Part shown: positions 24,975-36,897 of the stretch, in pieces
Numbering within the stretch: the stretch's first letter is position 1
Layout: every line of letters starts with the position of its first letter
Origin: Bradysia coprophila
Lineage: Eukaryota; Arthropoda; Insecta; Diptera; Sciaridae
Direction: 5' to 3'
NCBI RefSeq assembly: GCF_014529535.1
Contig: NW_023503307.1
Span: 1,605,739 to 1,669,738 of the forward strand
Length of the DNA stretch: 64,000 bases
Made by a program: the position numbers and the translations under genes
Notes under the pieces: model-generated
The model's database searches: none
What the model saw: only the letters and a program-made list of their open reading frames with translations
What the model was told of the DNA's origin: nothing

Positions 24975-26428
24975 CATAAAAATTTATGTATTACAATGTT
25001 GTTTAGTCTTGTTTTAGGTTGCATTAATTTCGTCGGTACATCATCATAATAGGTGTATTATGTTGAATTATTATGGTTTTATGTGTAATCTACTAATAAC
25101 TACTTGAACCTAAGAATGTATTCGACCAAAATAATAAATATATAAAAAAAAAACCAGAAACAACAAATAGTAACTTTGAAATCGTCGCTAAGTAAATGCA
25201 AATAATTTACCCACCGAACTTATCGAAAAGTTCAAATATTCAACTTTTTTGCGTTCGTAGCTTTGGCAATTCATATAACCTTGAGATTTGATAGATAACG
25301 TGTAGACATGATTTTCTAATCCAACATGCACATTTCTTTTTATTTAACAAAAGATGTTATGTCTTAATGCCCAGCGGCGTAACAAATTAATATAACGTAA
25401 GATTTGATAATTTTGTCCAGTAACACATTGGAAGAATCAGACGACAATCATTTCTAGAAAAAATTTTTCATTTTTAACTTTTGGGTGAATTTGATTAGAA
25501 ATGAGGCACAATATTGGGCAACCCATACCGTCCTCGCTTCACAGATTTCACTCTTTTGACAGAAAAAATTGAAGCACAAAACTTAGGCCTGAATAACCCA
25601 AACTAATTTCCTGGTGAATCAGAAGATGAGTACATACATTGTATGTTGAATGGTTAACGTATTCTTCTCGTCATATCCCATTGTCAACAATAGTGGTAAT
25701 CTCAAGATAGAACTAATGGAAGGCAATAAATTATAAATATACTGGCGGATCCAGCGTATAAAGTGTTACAAGTTTTGTCGCAATTTAAGAATGGAATAGG
25801 AAAATTCAATCTGCACGTGTTTGAAAAGGAAACCGCTAACTCTACACAGAGAAAAAAGTCAGATTAAATGTTTAATCTTTGGAAAGATTACGAACATTTT
25901 AAATTTTTCTAAAGATTTCATTTCAATCTTTTTTCAAAGATTACAAAAATTAAATCTTTCGATAGATTACGTTTCGGATTAAAATGGCTAAAATTGATAG
26001 TAGCAGTGAGAAGTGAAGTTAACTATAGACAATTTTGCCACTGATTTTTTTTTTCAAAGAACGTTGTTAAGGTACCTAGAGTTTATGATTAGAATCTAGT
26101 AGGTGGTAGATGTGTAATTTTTTGTCATATGTTAGCGATTCAAAGTAAAACTAAAAACCACAGCACAGAAATGTTTGAGACCTTTTTTTGCTTTTCTTTA
26201 GGAATATTAATTTGAGTTGAAAATCGTTGCAAAATTAAATAAATTCTTCCATGCAAATTGGTCTGTTATACTTCTTAATCAATTGTACAATTAAATATGG
26301 GGCGCAAAATATCGTTTTATTATAATATTTTCCTACTTTTCAATACTTTTGTCAGGCTCAACTTCCTTATCATTGCTTATCCAGATTTATGAAATATAAT
26401 AATTAAAAAAATGAAGAAAAAAAATGTT

Positions 26429-26493
26429 GCCTTCGATTAGGATTTGAACTCGTTTACTATGATGGTTACCTCAGTCGGTACAAAGGTTTCGTT
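26429..26493 (-). other. tRNA-like module, left arm
   Basis: Read on the minus strand it has an A-box-like TACCGACTGAGG and a B-box-like GAGTTCAAATCC at about the tRNA spacing. It lacks a clean cloverleaf and acceptor stem, so it is a tRNA-derived relic, not a functional tRNA gene. Confidence 0.45.
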
Positions 26494-26572
26494 CAGAAGA
26501 TTATTTTTTAATCTTTGAAAGATTAAAATCTCCGTAACAACGGTTCGAAATTAAATCTTGCTAAGATTAAGA

Positions 26573-26648
26573 ACCCAATAGCTCAGTGGTAAAGTACAGG
26601 ACTGGAGATACGGAGGTACCGAGGTGAAAGAGTTCAAATCCTGATCAA
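26573..26648 (+). other. tRNA-like module, right arm
   Basis: TAGCTCAGTGGT matches the pol III A box and AGTTCAAATCC the B box, spaced as in a tRNA with a longer variable region. Acceptor and anticodon stems do not close well, so a functional tRNA is unlikely. It can be read as the internal promoter of a tRNA-derived repeat. Confidence 0.5.
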
Positions 26649-27794
26649 AGTAAGTAAAAAAAAAACATTTAATTTCAACTAAACAAATAAAATTCCCAAT
26701 TTCAGAATAAATAAAACAAGTAAATCTGATTCGATATTCGAATATAAGTTGAAAAAAAAATTTTTATTTCAAAATAAAAAAAATTTAAATCTCTTGCAAG
26801 ATTTCGATCTAATCCATCGAAAGATTATTTTCGAAAGATTAAATGCAAGTAATCTTTCGAAAAATTAGATTTCAATCCAAAAATAAATTTGATCCTATAT
26901 GTAATCCGAAAAAGATTTAAATCTAATCCAGGATTTCTCTCTGTGTAGATAATTAATTTTCCTTTTTTATAAATTAAATGCACTTGGCATTGTAGTAGAA
27001 TATTGATTATGAATTTGACATAATGATTACACTAAGGGCATGTAACAGTGTTACTCTATTTGACAAATCGAATCTCCTGCTCATTTTATTAAAGGTTTGG
27101 AAGCTCTGGTAGAATGATATCATGTTCTTGTTAGTAATTATATTCTACTCACTACTTTGACAAAATCGTCTGCGATATGATTAATAACTGGGATTGGCAA
27201 CAAAATCTTTCAGATCTATTTACATTAGCCGTCTGTAAAATGATTTCTTTAAGCATATAAACCTTACGTGATTGAACTCTAATAATTGTAATGTTAAACG
27301 TTCATTGAACGTAACTGTTAGACAAGGGGCATTTGGTCAATAAAAGCCTTTTGTGTGCACGGTAATATTTCGGTCAAAGTGTTGACTGGGTGTTTAGGGT
27401 GAAAAAAACACTAATAACTGGTCAGTCCCCCAGGAAATTGATCAAAATTGACTTTGAAAATTTCAAAAGGTATAAAAGATATAAAATTAGAGGCGATTCG
27501 GAATCAATTACTTCCTTCGTACGGTAAAACCTATTTTCAAAGCTCTATCGATAAAAAGACCGGAAAAACAGTTTCTATGGCCGGAACTATTAACAGGATT
27601 ATGCTTTTGGATTTTTGTTCCTATCAGCACGAGATATCCACAAACACTGTTCACAAGCGCAGCTCATTTCTTAGCGCCTATAAATTGACGTGTGACCTAT
27701 GCGTCAAATAATCCAATTACAAGTTAGCCATTTGTAAATCAAATATTAGTTTCGACATTAAAATAATATAACTTTCCAGTAACAAGTTTACAGT

Positions 27795-28003
27795 AAGAGC
27801 TATATGCTCTGACGGATAAGAGCTATATGCTCTGATGGATAAGAGCTATATGCTCTGACGGATGAGAGCTATATGCTCTGACGGATAAGAGCTATATGCT
27901 CTGATGGATAAGAGCTACTCTGACGGATGAGAGCTATATGCTCTGACGGATAAGCGCTATATGCTCTGACGGATAAGAGCTATATGCTCTGACGGATAAG
28001 AGC
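27795..28003. repeat. 23-bp tandem minisatellite, about 9 copies
   Basis: Unit AGAGCTATATGCTCTGACG plus GATA, with small variants (C/T in GACGG, A/G in GATAAG) and one copy lacking TATATG. Each unit carries a near-palindrome AGAGCTATATGCTCT. Direct tandem copies have no unique spacers. Confidence 0.9.
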
Positions 28004-29320
28004 AGAATGATGTGATGCATGAGACAATACTCAGAATATGTCAGGTCAAACTGAAACTTTGATTGACCTGAGCCTATTTGTATCTCTGGCCTGAATCATT
28101 CTTCTTCTTCTTCTTAATCAGCCCGTTGATATACACTGCTGGATATATTCCTCCCTTCTTTTCTTTTATTCTGAACGTTACGTTGCCATTTGTTGCCAGT
28201 TTGTCCCCAACATTCGCTTGATTGAGTCAATTGGTCGTGTTATTGGTGGTCTTCAATTCATTATGGTCCAACATTCGTCTGAAATAAAATAACCTGACCC
28301 GACCTGACAGGTCGTCAGGTTAACTGATTTACCTGTATTGTTGAAATTTTACTCAGGTCAGGTCAACGATAAATCAGTTCACGTCAGGTTCAGGGCATTT
28401 GAGAAAAAAAAACTGATCTGACCTGAACTTAGACTAAATATAAATAGAAATATTTAGTCCAAAGACTTGAATTTTTCTAGTTATTGGATAGGAACAGGAA
28501 CTTACTTTATACATTTTTAGTAAACAGAGAATACTCTTCTTAGTTCGTATACGCCTCTAGAAAACTTGGAAGCGTTCTTATAGACGCCCCATAAAAAAAT
28601 GTGGGAACCAATGCTTTCTTTCAGAGCTATCTCTAGTTTTTTTAAATTTTATGATTTCGTATAATTTCAGTTATTAACGAAGAACGATATCACGTCACAA
28701 GCTTTAAAAAAACCAGCCTATTTGAACCACACTAAATGATGTCGTATAGTTGGATACAATTGCTATTGGTACAGTAAATTTGTTACAGTCGGCGACTCAC
28801 TTTGTTTCGACTGATTCATCCATTGGTACAAAAACAAGGCTACACTACAACGGATAAAAACCTTACAAACCGGGTTTCACCAAGTAAAAACCAGTTTGTA
28901 AGGGTTTTATGCGTTGCATGGTAGAAGGGTTCTTACGTGTTTAAACGGTTTTAGCACTACCACGCCCGTACCTGTAACTGCTGTAACGTAACCTAAGAGG
29001 CTAAGAGTAATTATACCTAGAGAGGAAATTTGTACGACGAAATGTGGTCCCAACATCAGTTTGTATAAGATACACATTTCGTATAATTTTACACCAATAT
29101 GTATGTATGAATTAATTAGGAAGACAAAAATCAGGAATCCTATAATCAGTAGACAAAAATCAGGAAACATTATTCAGGAAACACAAATCAGGAAAAATTA
29201 ATCAGGAACTCAACTTATAAGAAAGCATTAAGCATTAAGAAAACCATGAATCAGAAATTGTAATGAGTTTCGGGACAAAATAAATTTCGGACAAAATATC
29301 CACATCAAAGTTTATAAGGT

Positions 29321-29385
29321 CGTGCAAGGGGGGATACTCCCCCCTTGACCCCCCTTTGCGGGGGCTGCCGCCCCTCGACCCCGCT
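29321..29385. repeat. GC-rich patch with three hairpins in a row
   Basis: In strongly AT-rich surroundings this stretch contains GGGGGGATACTCCCCCC, CCCCCTTTGCGGGGG and GGGGCTGCCGCCCC, each able to fold by itself. Not coding. It stands between CAGGAAA-type repeats and the 19-bp satellite and may be part of the same mobile element. Confidence 0.7.
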
Positions 29386-29591
29386 TTTTTATTTTTTTTT
29401 TAATTCTTCACGGCCTGCGGCGCTACATCATCTGTAAAAAACATAATATTACTGGCGTGCGCAATATTGTACTTATGTATATGAAGTGAATTCCAGTACA
29501 ATCGAGTCATAATTTATTTGTCTTCCAATTACAGTCGAACTGAACTTACTCGATATATTCTCATATGCTCAATGAGCATTGGTCATATGCT

Positions 29592-30451
29592 CGACTATTC
29601 CCGGATATAGTCGATGTACTCGAATAAAGCAGACGACGTCCTCTAATATAGTCGATGTCCTCAAATATAGTCGATGTTCTCGAATATAGTCGATGTCACG
29701 TAATATAGTCGACATCCTCGAATGTAGTCGATGTCCTCTAATATAGTCGATATCCTCGAATATAATCGGTGTCCTCGGATTTAGTCGACATCCTCGAATA
29801 TAGTCGACTTCATTGAATATAGAAGATGTTCTCGAATATTGTCGATGTCCTCGAATATAGTCGATGTCACGTAATATAGCCGACATCCTCGAATGTAGTA
29901 GAAGTACTCTAATATAGTCAACTTCTTTGAATATAGTAGATGTCATCTACTATAGTAGATGTCATCTACTATAGTAGATGTCATCTAATATAGTCGATAT
30001 CCTCGAATATAGTCGATGTCACGTTATATAGTCGACATCCTCGAACGTAGTCGATGTCCTTGAATATAGTCGATGTCCTCTACTATAGTCGATGTTCTCG
30101 AATATAGTCGATGTCCTCTACTATAGTCGATGTTCTCGAATATAGTCGATGTCCTCGAATATAGTCGATGTCCTCGAATATACTAGATGTCCTTGAATAT
30201 AGTCGACATTCTCGAATATAGTCGACTTCATTGAATATAGTCGACTTCATTGAATATAGAAGATGTTCTCGAAGATAGTCGATGTCCTCAAATATAGTCA
30301 ATATATTTGTAGATGTACTCGAAGATAGTCGATGTCCTCAAATATAGTCAATATATTTGTAGATGTACTCGAATATAGTCGATGTCTTCTAATAAAGACG
30401 ATGTACTCGAATGTAGTCGACATCCTCGAATATAGTCGACATCATCGAATG
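29592..30451. repeat. 19-bp satellite, about 45 degenerate copies
   Basis: Unit TAGTCGATGTCCTCGAATA with frequent variants (GTCGACATCC, GTCACGTAATA, CTTCATTGAATA). Because 19 is not a multiple of three, a frame reads the unit in all three phases and repeats every 19 residues. That explains open minus-strand frames of 125 and 72 codons (DYIRGHRLYSRTSTI-like), which I treat as non-coding. Confidence 0.9.
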
Positions 30452-31680
30452 GCGTATTATTGGTGAGAGTTTATGCAACTCTCATGGAAAAAAAACTAAT
30501 TTTTCTTCCAACTTTTCATATTTTTCGTGTTACTTGTTTTATGTTTTCCCAATTTCACATTTTCCCAATATTTGGTTTCGTAAATATTTTTCCTAATTTA
30601 CGTTTCCTAAAAATTTTTCCTGATTTTTGGTATTCTGAATTAAAATTTTCCTGATTAATGAGTAATACCCACCAATACATGTATGCGTTGACGCTTTTGA
30701 TAGTTCAATTTGCCCACTTAATTAAGAGGGCAAACACATACCAATGAACATTTCATATTTCTTGTTGGAAACACATATTTTACGTAATTTTGTTCGAAAT
30801 TTAATTGACGTAACTTTCAATGAATAGAAGCATTTGCAAATTAATTTCAAGAATTACTTTCATAGAGCTTCCGTTCTTAAGTATACAATCATAGAATTGC
30901 ACATTGCTCATTAAGCATGAATTCCTGGAACACATCTCAGGTCATATTGAGCTTTTTGGAGCATTCAGAGCAAGCAGAACCGATCGTAAAACCATATCTT
31001 CATTTTACTTTGCTACTTCTACCAATTCGAGCTACAAAAACTAAAATTACCAGAAGAAAAAATTACTAAAAGCAGACAAAATACACAATGAGCCGTGTAA
31101 TATGCTACAAAAGTATAACATTACATTAAATTACAATTTAATTTTCACATTAAATGTTGCTTAGTTGTTCAAATCACCCTATATAAATATATATTCCGTT
31201 GAAAATTAAGAAATCGCAACATTTCGCATCCATGAAACACATTTTCTGTGTGTATAAATACAACTTCTGTTAGTGGAACACTTCCCTTTTGAGAGAGTGC
31301 CTAATTATATGCCTTGAAGCATTTCGATTGTTGAAACGAAAATATAAATATGACATTGACCTTCCTTTTGTTTTATTTCTACAGTTGTTATGCGTAACGT
31401 GGAAATAGCTTTTTATTTTAACAGAAATATAACTGGTATAATATGCATGGTATTTAGTACTAACTCTCATGCATCGCTGTAAAAATGGCTTAACTAGAAA
31501 TTTTATAATTGAAAAATATAAAAATCGTCAAAATTGTTTGCGGTTTGATGTTCAAACCAAACCAGACGAAATTGTTTTTGAGTACCGGATTTTATGCATT
31601 TATACATTTGAAGTAAATTCAAGTCACAATTAATTAGCAAAATGCATTTGCTTTATGTTTATTACGAGGGGTGACTCACT

Positions 31681-31808
31681 TCATTAAATCCCAATTTAAT
31701 CCATTAAATCCATTTAATCCATTTAATCCATTTAATCCATTGAATCCATTAAATACATTTAATCCATTTAATCCATTTAATCCATTTAATCCATTTAATC
31801 CATTTATT
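31681..31808 (+). repeat. Subterminal 9-bp array, left end of transposon
   Basis: About 13 copies of ATTTAATCC and variants (ATTAAATCC, ATTGAATCC), beginning 16 bases inside the terminal repeat. They create an open frame of NPFNPF repeats, considered non-coding. Subterminal arrays of this kind are often transposase binding sites in other DNA transposons. Confidence 0.9.
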
Positions 31809-32060
31809 CCGTACAATATCAAAGTCTTTTACGTTAGCATTTATTGTCAACCATTACATTTTCTTAAGGATTTAGCATCGTAATTAAACCTCGACCAGTT
31901 ACCATATATATCACCGTGTTTCAGACTATAAATAAGTGAAGTCATGTCAAAGAGTCTAGTGATACATCTATTACCGAGTCGTTATCTCGTTTTCAGACCT
32001 TTCCAGTAATACGATGCGATAAACATTAAAACGCTTCATACACATCAGGGAGGACTTATG

Positions 32061-32066
32061 TTTATT
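32061..32066 (-). terminator. Polyadenylation signal AATAAA of the transposase gene
   Basis: AATAAA on the minus strand 16 bases after the transposase stop codon, inside the element. Confidence 0.55.
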
Positions 32067-32082
32067 AATATTTCACTTAAAT

Positions 32083-35000
32083 TCACTTAAGGTCGTTCAA
32101 TTTGAGTACAATTTCACGATCTATTTGTAACATTTTTTTGCAATACGTAGGCTTCGGTATCGTTTGTCGATAATTTTCAATTTTAATAAAAGAATGAGAC
32201 GTCGATTTTCGGGTTAAGTAACCGTTTGTATCCCACGAATACCATATCCCCAGGACACCAATAGATGCAGACACTGCACTGGTTAATTGTGCAACCGGCT
32301 TTGTATACTGCCTTGCTTTTAGTGTCTTACCACCAATATAACAAAAGCTCAATACCATGCCAGCCAATAGTTGGGAGTCTACATTGAAAACACACCATTC
32401 TCCAATACCAATTTCATTATTTTGAGCTAAATCCAATATATGACTTCGATTTACTGCTCCTGTTGGTTCGAGAAAAGAAAACAAACAATTATTCTTCCCT
32501 GCCTGCACAATGTCGCATAATAAATAATGATCGAATAAAATGGCCTCAACTTAATTGCAAACGTTTTGATTTTACATTTCACATCATTAATCAGGCCGAC
32601 AGAATTTTCGACTTACCGCAGTTCTGATAATCCTTCTCCATAACTCTTTGAAGTCGATCGTTACTTAATTTGTACTTGTCTTTTGAGAGAAGCCAGCAAA
32701 TAGAGGATTTTCTGACAACTTTTTCTACTCCGGTCGAATCCACCACAACTGCGTAAGGGCTGTTTTCGTCTACTTTTATGTTGGCTGTCGAATAATCCCG
32801 CATCATTAGTTCGCCTGTTAAGCCAGCTATTTCGCGAAGGTCTTTTTCCAATTCTTCCAGTTCAATCGCTTCTTCATCGTCGACCTCTTCATCGTTCGAT
32901 TCAAATTCGCTGTCTTCGTCGAAATCGTCATCTTCATCCGTTGCATCGATGTCTTCGTAGTGAAACTCGGAATGAAAATTAGTTGGCTGAACTTGGCACT
33001 TGAAGTTGAGTTGACTTGTATCGATATCGAGGCGTGACATGTCCGTGATTAAATCCGACTTCGATTTTTCTATCAACGAAATTATTTCATGTTTGCTCGG
33101 CAGCAATTGTGTGATGCCATCTTGTATCTTCTTCTGTTCCAGTCTCGGAAATTTAATTATTCCTTCACAATCATGCATAATCTCCGATTGAAGCTGGATT
33201 CTCCTCATTCGACGAGTGATATCAATCATAGAGCAATTTACCACCGTGGAAAAAGTGGACGACATGGAACGAACTTGTCGGAAAATTGCTTCACAAGGCT
33301 GACTTCCTTGTTTGTATGGCATAAATTCATAAGTTGTGTCATCTCGAGCCTTTAGAATTTGTTTTACTAGCGTGTGACCGTTGAGTTCAATGCAAGTGTA
33401 ACAGTTGGCGCTAATGAAACTCTCTTTCAATGTGTAGTGTTTGCTTTGTAACAGCCAAGATCGCCATCCCCGGTAAAAAAAAATGGCGTACCATATTTGA
33501 TACACCCTTTCAGCTGGAGTCATTGATGTATCGAGAAACGAGTAAATGGAATAATTAAGCGCCTTTAAAAATATAGCTGTTCCATCTGAATCTGGAACGT
33601 AGTCGATGAGGCACGCAATTACTTTGGGGGAGCAGATTTTCTCAACAGAGAGAAAGTTCTGCCTATCTTTTGGGTTGACTGTATGTGGGGTCAGGAGATG
33701 CCGATCTTTTGAAACATTGTCAATTAAATAGTTTAAATGTGAAACTGAAATTAATTTCGATCCGATTGGTGTCAGCCTGGAGGCTTTAGTCAGTCGATTT
33801 CTGGTCTTTGTTCCAATGTGATGAGCATCTTGAGTGTAAGTCGTGATGTATGAACTGCCGCAGCTAAACCATTCGCAACTAAGAAAAGAATTATCATTGA
33901 TACCGAGATTGCTTTTGAATTTCATGACTTTCAAACTTCTTGGATCACCATCACTTGCAAAGTTGTCGATCGTTAAACCCTGCTGTGCACAGTAGTTCAA
34001 TGTGTAATTCCATCGACTTAAAATTTTTTCCGCTGTGTATTTGTTGTCGGTTAGGTGCATATTTACGCAGAATGCTGGAACATTCAAAGATTGCGGCTGG
34101 GCCATTTGCACAATAATGTTCGACGAAATGTGGTTAGCATTATTCGTAAAGTGGTTTTGAATCTGCTGAGCATGTTTGGCCTCGAAAGACATAGGTACAG
34201 GCATTCCATTATCATCCAACGGTAGAGCAAATCCAATCAATTGATTTGTAACTGAATCGTATGCAACCTTTGGTGTAATTCTTGTTGCATCTTCGGAGAG
34301 TGAAACACGAAGTGGTAGATTCCGATCCTTCAAATATTTGACCAATTCGTCTATTCGAAAGACGCCTTGAACAATCATCGGTCCTTTGTCCTTCAGGAAA
34401 CGATTGACCGTGGACACTGACGGCAATGATAATGGCAAATTGGCGTGTAGCGTTTCGTACGCTAGCAACCCTGCCAGCATCTTAATGAAACAAGCAAACT
34501 TTGTGATGAACTTATCATGGCGATATCCCTGTTTACATCTTTTCGCATTTCTGTCTGCAGATGAAACCATCAACCGCAAAATAGGTTGATCATTCACTTT
34601 GTTGACGAGATCAACATGGTCTGAAAAAGCAAAACGTCTATATTGAGTCGACAAGGAAAACGAAACATGAAGAGAGCAGAACATGAAATTCATGTCAGTC
34701 ATTAATGCACTTTATTATGGAAAACGGCAACCCAACAACATAAATAGTTAACACACACTAATCGTTACCATCATCTTCGCTGAAGCTTTCTAATTCATCA
34801 TCACTGCCTTTGTCGAAATTGTTGTACATGTCCTTCGACAAATTTTCATCTGAATCAGACGATGTATCCAAATTTACGTCAATTTTCTTCTTGTTTGTTA
34901 CATTGCCCTTCTTTCGTTTGTCGGTGGTTATTTTACCGCTCCTTAATTTCCGTTTGGTTTTTGGCTCATTCTTCGTATTTACGTCCTTCACATGAGTACG

Positions 35001-35989
35001 AACGTGTTTGTGAAAATTTGATAGCAAAAAGTAATTGTCTTTCTTCGCGATCATTATCAATTCTAAACAAACAGGACATTTCACGCTGCAACAGACTTTT
35101 TCATTCAATTCCTCCTCATGACAAGCCTCCTCGCCATTAGTTTCGAAAGATGTACGGAATTCAACCATCTGTTCACTTAACCGATGCGAGTACTGAAATA
35201 TAGTTGGTGGTAATTGGTAATGACAACATGTCTGCCAAAAAATCGATCATTCATATTACCCGTTCGTAAATTCCACGGGCTTTCTTTTTTAACCACGAAA
35301 TCAAATTAGAAAATATCCGTTTTCTTTCTAAATTCTCTTCGGAGTTCGTTGGTTGTTCGTCTTGTGTTGCAGCCGATTGGCTCTCAGAGCAGGAAAATGG
35401 AAAATGGAGAAACATTTGCATCCATCAGATTCTCATCTACTAAGCTTTCGATAAGTGAAGAGTTTTTTTCCGTGTCCACGGATTTACTTGTGGTCGCCAC
35501 GGATGTCGCTAATTGTAAGTCCTGGTGTCTATCTACAAACAGTGAACACTTAGGACTTTCTAAAAAAAGCTTATTCTATCCATGGCCTATACCTTGAAGA
35601 TCAATGCGGATTGGAACTGTATTTTGATGTATTTTTGCTTTCTTCACGAGAAAGACGTCAGCACCTTTCGACGAAATAGTGCTGTTAATGAGCTTTACGA
35701 TTTCTTCCAATAGCTTGACATGACCACGTAAGAAGCAAAAATTGCTTTTTGAATTAGCAAATGTGCCGTAAAAGTCGCTCATATTCGCATTCTTTGGAAT
35801 GAGATTTGCCATCTCCGACTTTGCAAATTTCTCGAAAAACGTAATATCGTCGGCCGTAATAGTTTTTACACTCAGTGCATTATCATAACCGTTTAATGCT
35901 AAAATATTTTGCATATATGAAGGTACAGAACACCCAAATTTTGTTTCAATTATTTCCCAGAATTGAGAACGAGACATCTCCGAGGACAT
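32083..35989 (-). pseudogene. Five-exon DDE-type transposase, one frameshift
   Basis: Minus-strand exons 35989-35593, 35559-35260, 35192-34769, 34620-32617 and 32498-32083, all with GT-AG junctions. Phases match throughout except in exon 2, where a 7-bp tandem duplication (AAAATGG on the plus strand, 35394-35400 and 35401-35407) shifts the frame. Without it the product would be about 1,177 residues. Exon 1 encodes an N-terminal helical, SAM-like region (FGCSVPSYMQNILALNGYDN). Exon 3 has a CPVC...HKHVRTH zinc-finger-like motif and a basic/acidic tail. Exon 4 carries a candidate catalytic triad in SEDATR, ASDGDPR and PCEAIFR, spaced about 113 and 220 residues, then an acidic DEDDDFDEDSEF-type stretch. 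A long insertion before the Glu recalls hAT/P-type RNase H folds. I remember similar uncharacterised proteins in cnidarians and insects, but know no family name. Confidence 0.85.
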
Positions 35990-36749
35990 CTCGATTAAAT
36001 TTAAAGATTATTTTTATACTTTTAAATATTTAAAAAACACTAACATAAATCGCCAATGATTTATATTGATTGAAATAATTCACCACAGTTTGTTCATTAC
36101 ATGAACAGTATATAGAAAACTAAGGTCTGATATCCCAAAATATGAGACATGCCTTGTATCATTTGTAGGGTGACCATAATTCTAACTGTAGCAGCTATTT
36201 CAATCCGTTAATATTGTGAATTATTAAATAAACATCATAATGAAATTTATGACATCCATGGGACATTGCGCCACATAAAATGCACCGAACAATGCTTCAG
36301 AATATTTTTATGCTATAGAAACGATTGTGCAGCATTTGATGGCTTTATAGAATCATTCATATCAAAAGAGAATCAATGGTAACCCTAAACAAAACAAATT
36401 TAAATCCATGGTCCATCTCATAACAATAAAAATCTACAATGTATTGCATTCGAAACAAACGCGATCAATACCTCTTTACTTCCATTATATACCATCAACA
36501 TCATTATGAGATTGCTCTCATTCGTAATTGAAATAAATTTAATGTGCATGTGTAGATATTTGTCTGTTGAGGTATTTGTCTTCTAATTAGTCTGGGCAAT
36601 GTGAATTATTTTGACGAAATGTCAGGTTTTCCCGAACGTTATATCGTGCGGGAAAAAATTCATTTCTTTACGATTTTTCGTGTGAGAACGGTTTTGAATG
36701 AATTTTTTATTAATTTTCAAGCAAAATTTACTATTATTATCTTTTAACT

Positions 36750-36897
36750 CTTAATTTAATCCAATTTTTATTCCATTTAATCCATTAAATCCATTTAATC
36801 CATTAAATCCATTTAATCCATTAAATCCATTTAATCCATTTAATCCATTTAATACCATTTAATCCATTTAATCCATTTAATACCATTTAATCCATAA
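36750..36897 (+). repeat. Subterminal 9-bp array, right end of transposon
   Basis: About 14 copies of ATTTAATCC / ATTAAATCC, ending some 24 bases before the element's right end. Same strand orientation as the left array, so the two ends are not mirror images. Confidence 0.9.

Larger units (their letters stand above)
25842..26948. mobile_element. 1.1-kb foldback element with tRNA-like modules in both arms
   Basis: The ends CTACACAGAGA and TCTCTGTGTAG are inverted copies. Both arms are filled with variants of AATCTTTCGAAAGATTA in the mirrored order. Near the middle each arm carries a tRNA-like module in opposite orientation (minus strand 26429-26493, plus strand 26573-26648). I see no transposase and no clear target duplication. 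It may be a foldback transposon or two related tRNA-derived elements head to head. Confidence 0.65.
29125..30660. repeat. Inverted CAGGAAA-type repeats flanking the satellite
   Basis: On the left (29125-29215) the word AATCAGGAAA recurs several times. On the right (30540-30660) the complement TTTCCTGATT and related TTTTCCTAATT/TTTTCCCAA words recur. Together they bracket the GC-rich patch and the 19-bp satellite as an inverted pair, suggesting one composite element of about 1.5 kb. Confidence 0.5.
24975..31656. other. Gene-free repeat region between obst-A and the large transposon
   Basis: No gene recognised over 6.7 kb. It holds a 1.1-kb foldback element, a 23-bp minisatellite, a block rich in AGGTCA/TGACCT words (28030-28430), a small hairpin (about 28852-28922), a GC-rich patch and a 19-bp satellite. 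A frame at 27448-27711 has no recognisable domain or exon partner. Confidence 0.6.

Noticed and set aside
26573..26648. Functional tRNA gene
   Set aside because: Box A and B are present, but acceptor and anticodon stems do not pair properly.
27448..27711. 87-codon frame as a gene
   Set aside because: No recognisable domain, no flanking exon or poly(A) signal that would support it.
27795..28003. CRISPR-like repeat array
   Set aside because: Direct tandem repeat without unique spacers, in a eukaryotic genome.
29569..30301. Open minus-strand frames of 125 and 72 codons in the satellite
   Set aside because: They follow from a stop-free 19-bp repeat; the peptide is purely periodic, with no start context or exon partners.
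31671..31883. Frame encoding NPFNPF repeats
   Set aside because: Translation of the ATTTAATCC array at the transposon end; no gene context.
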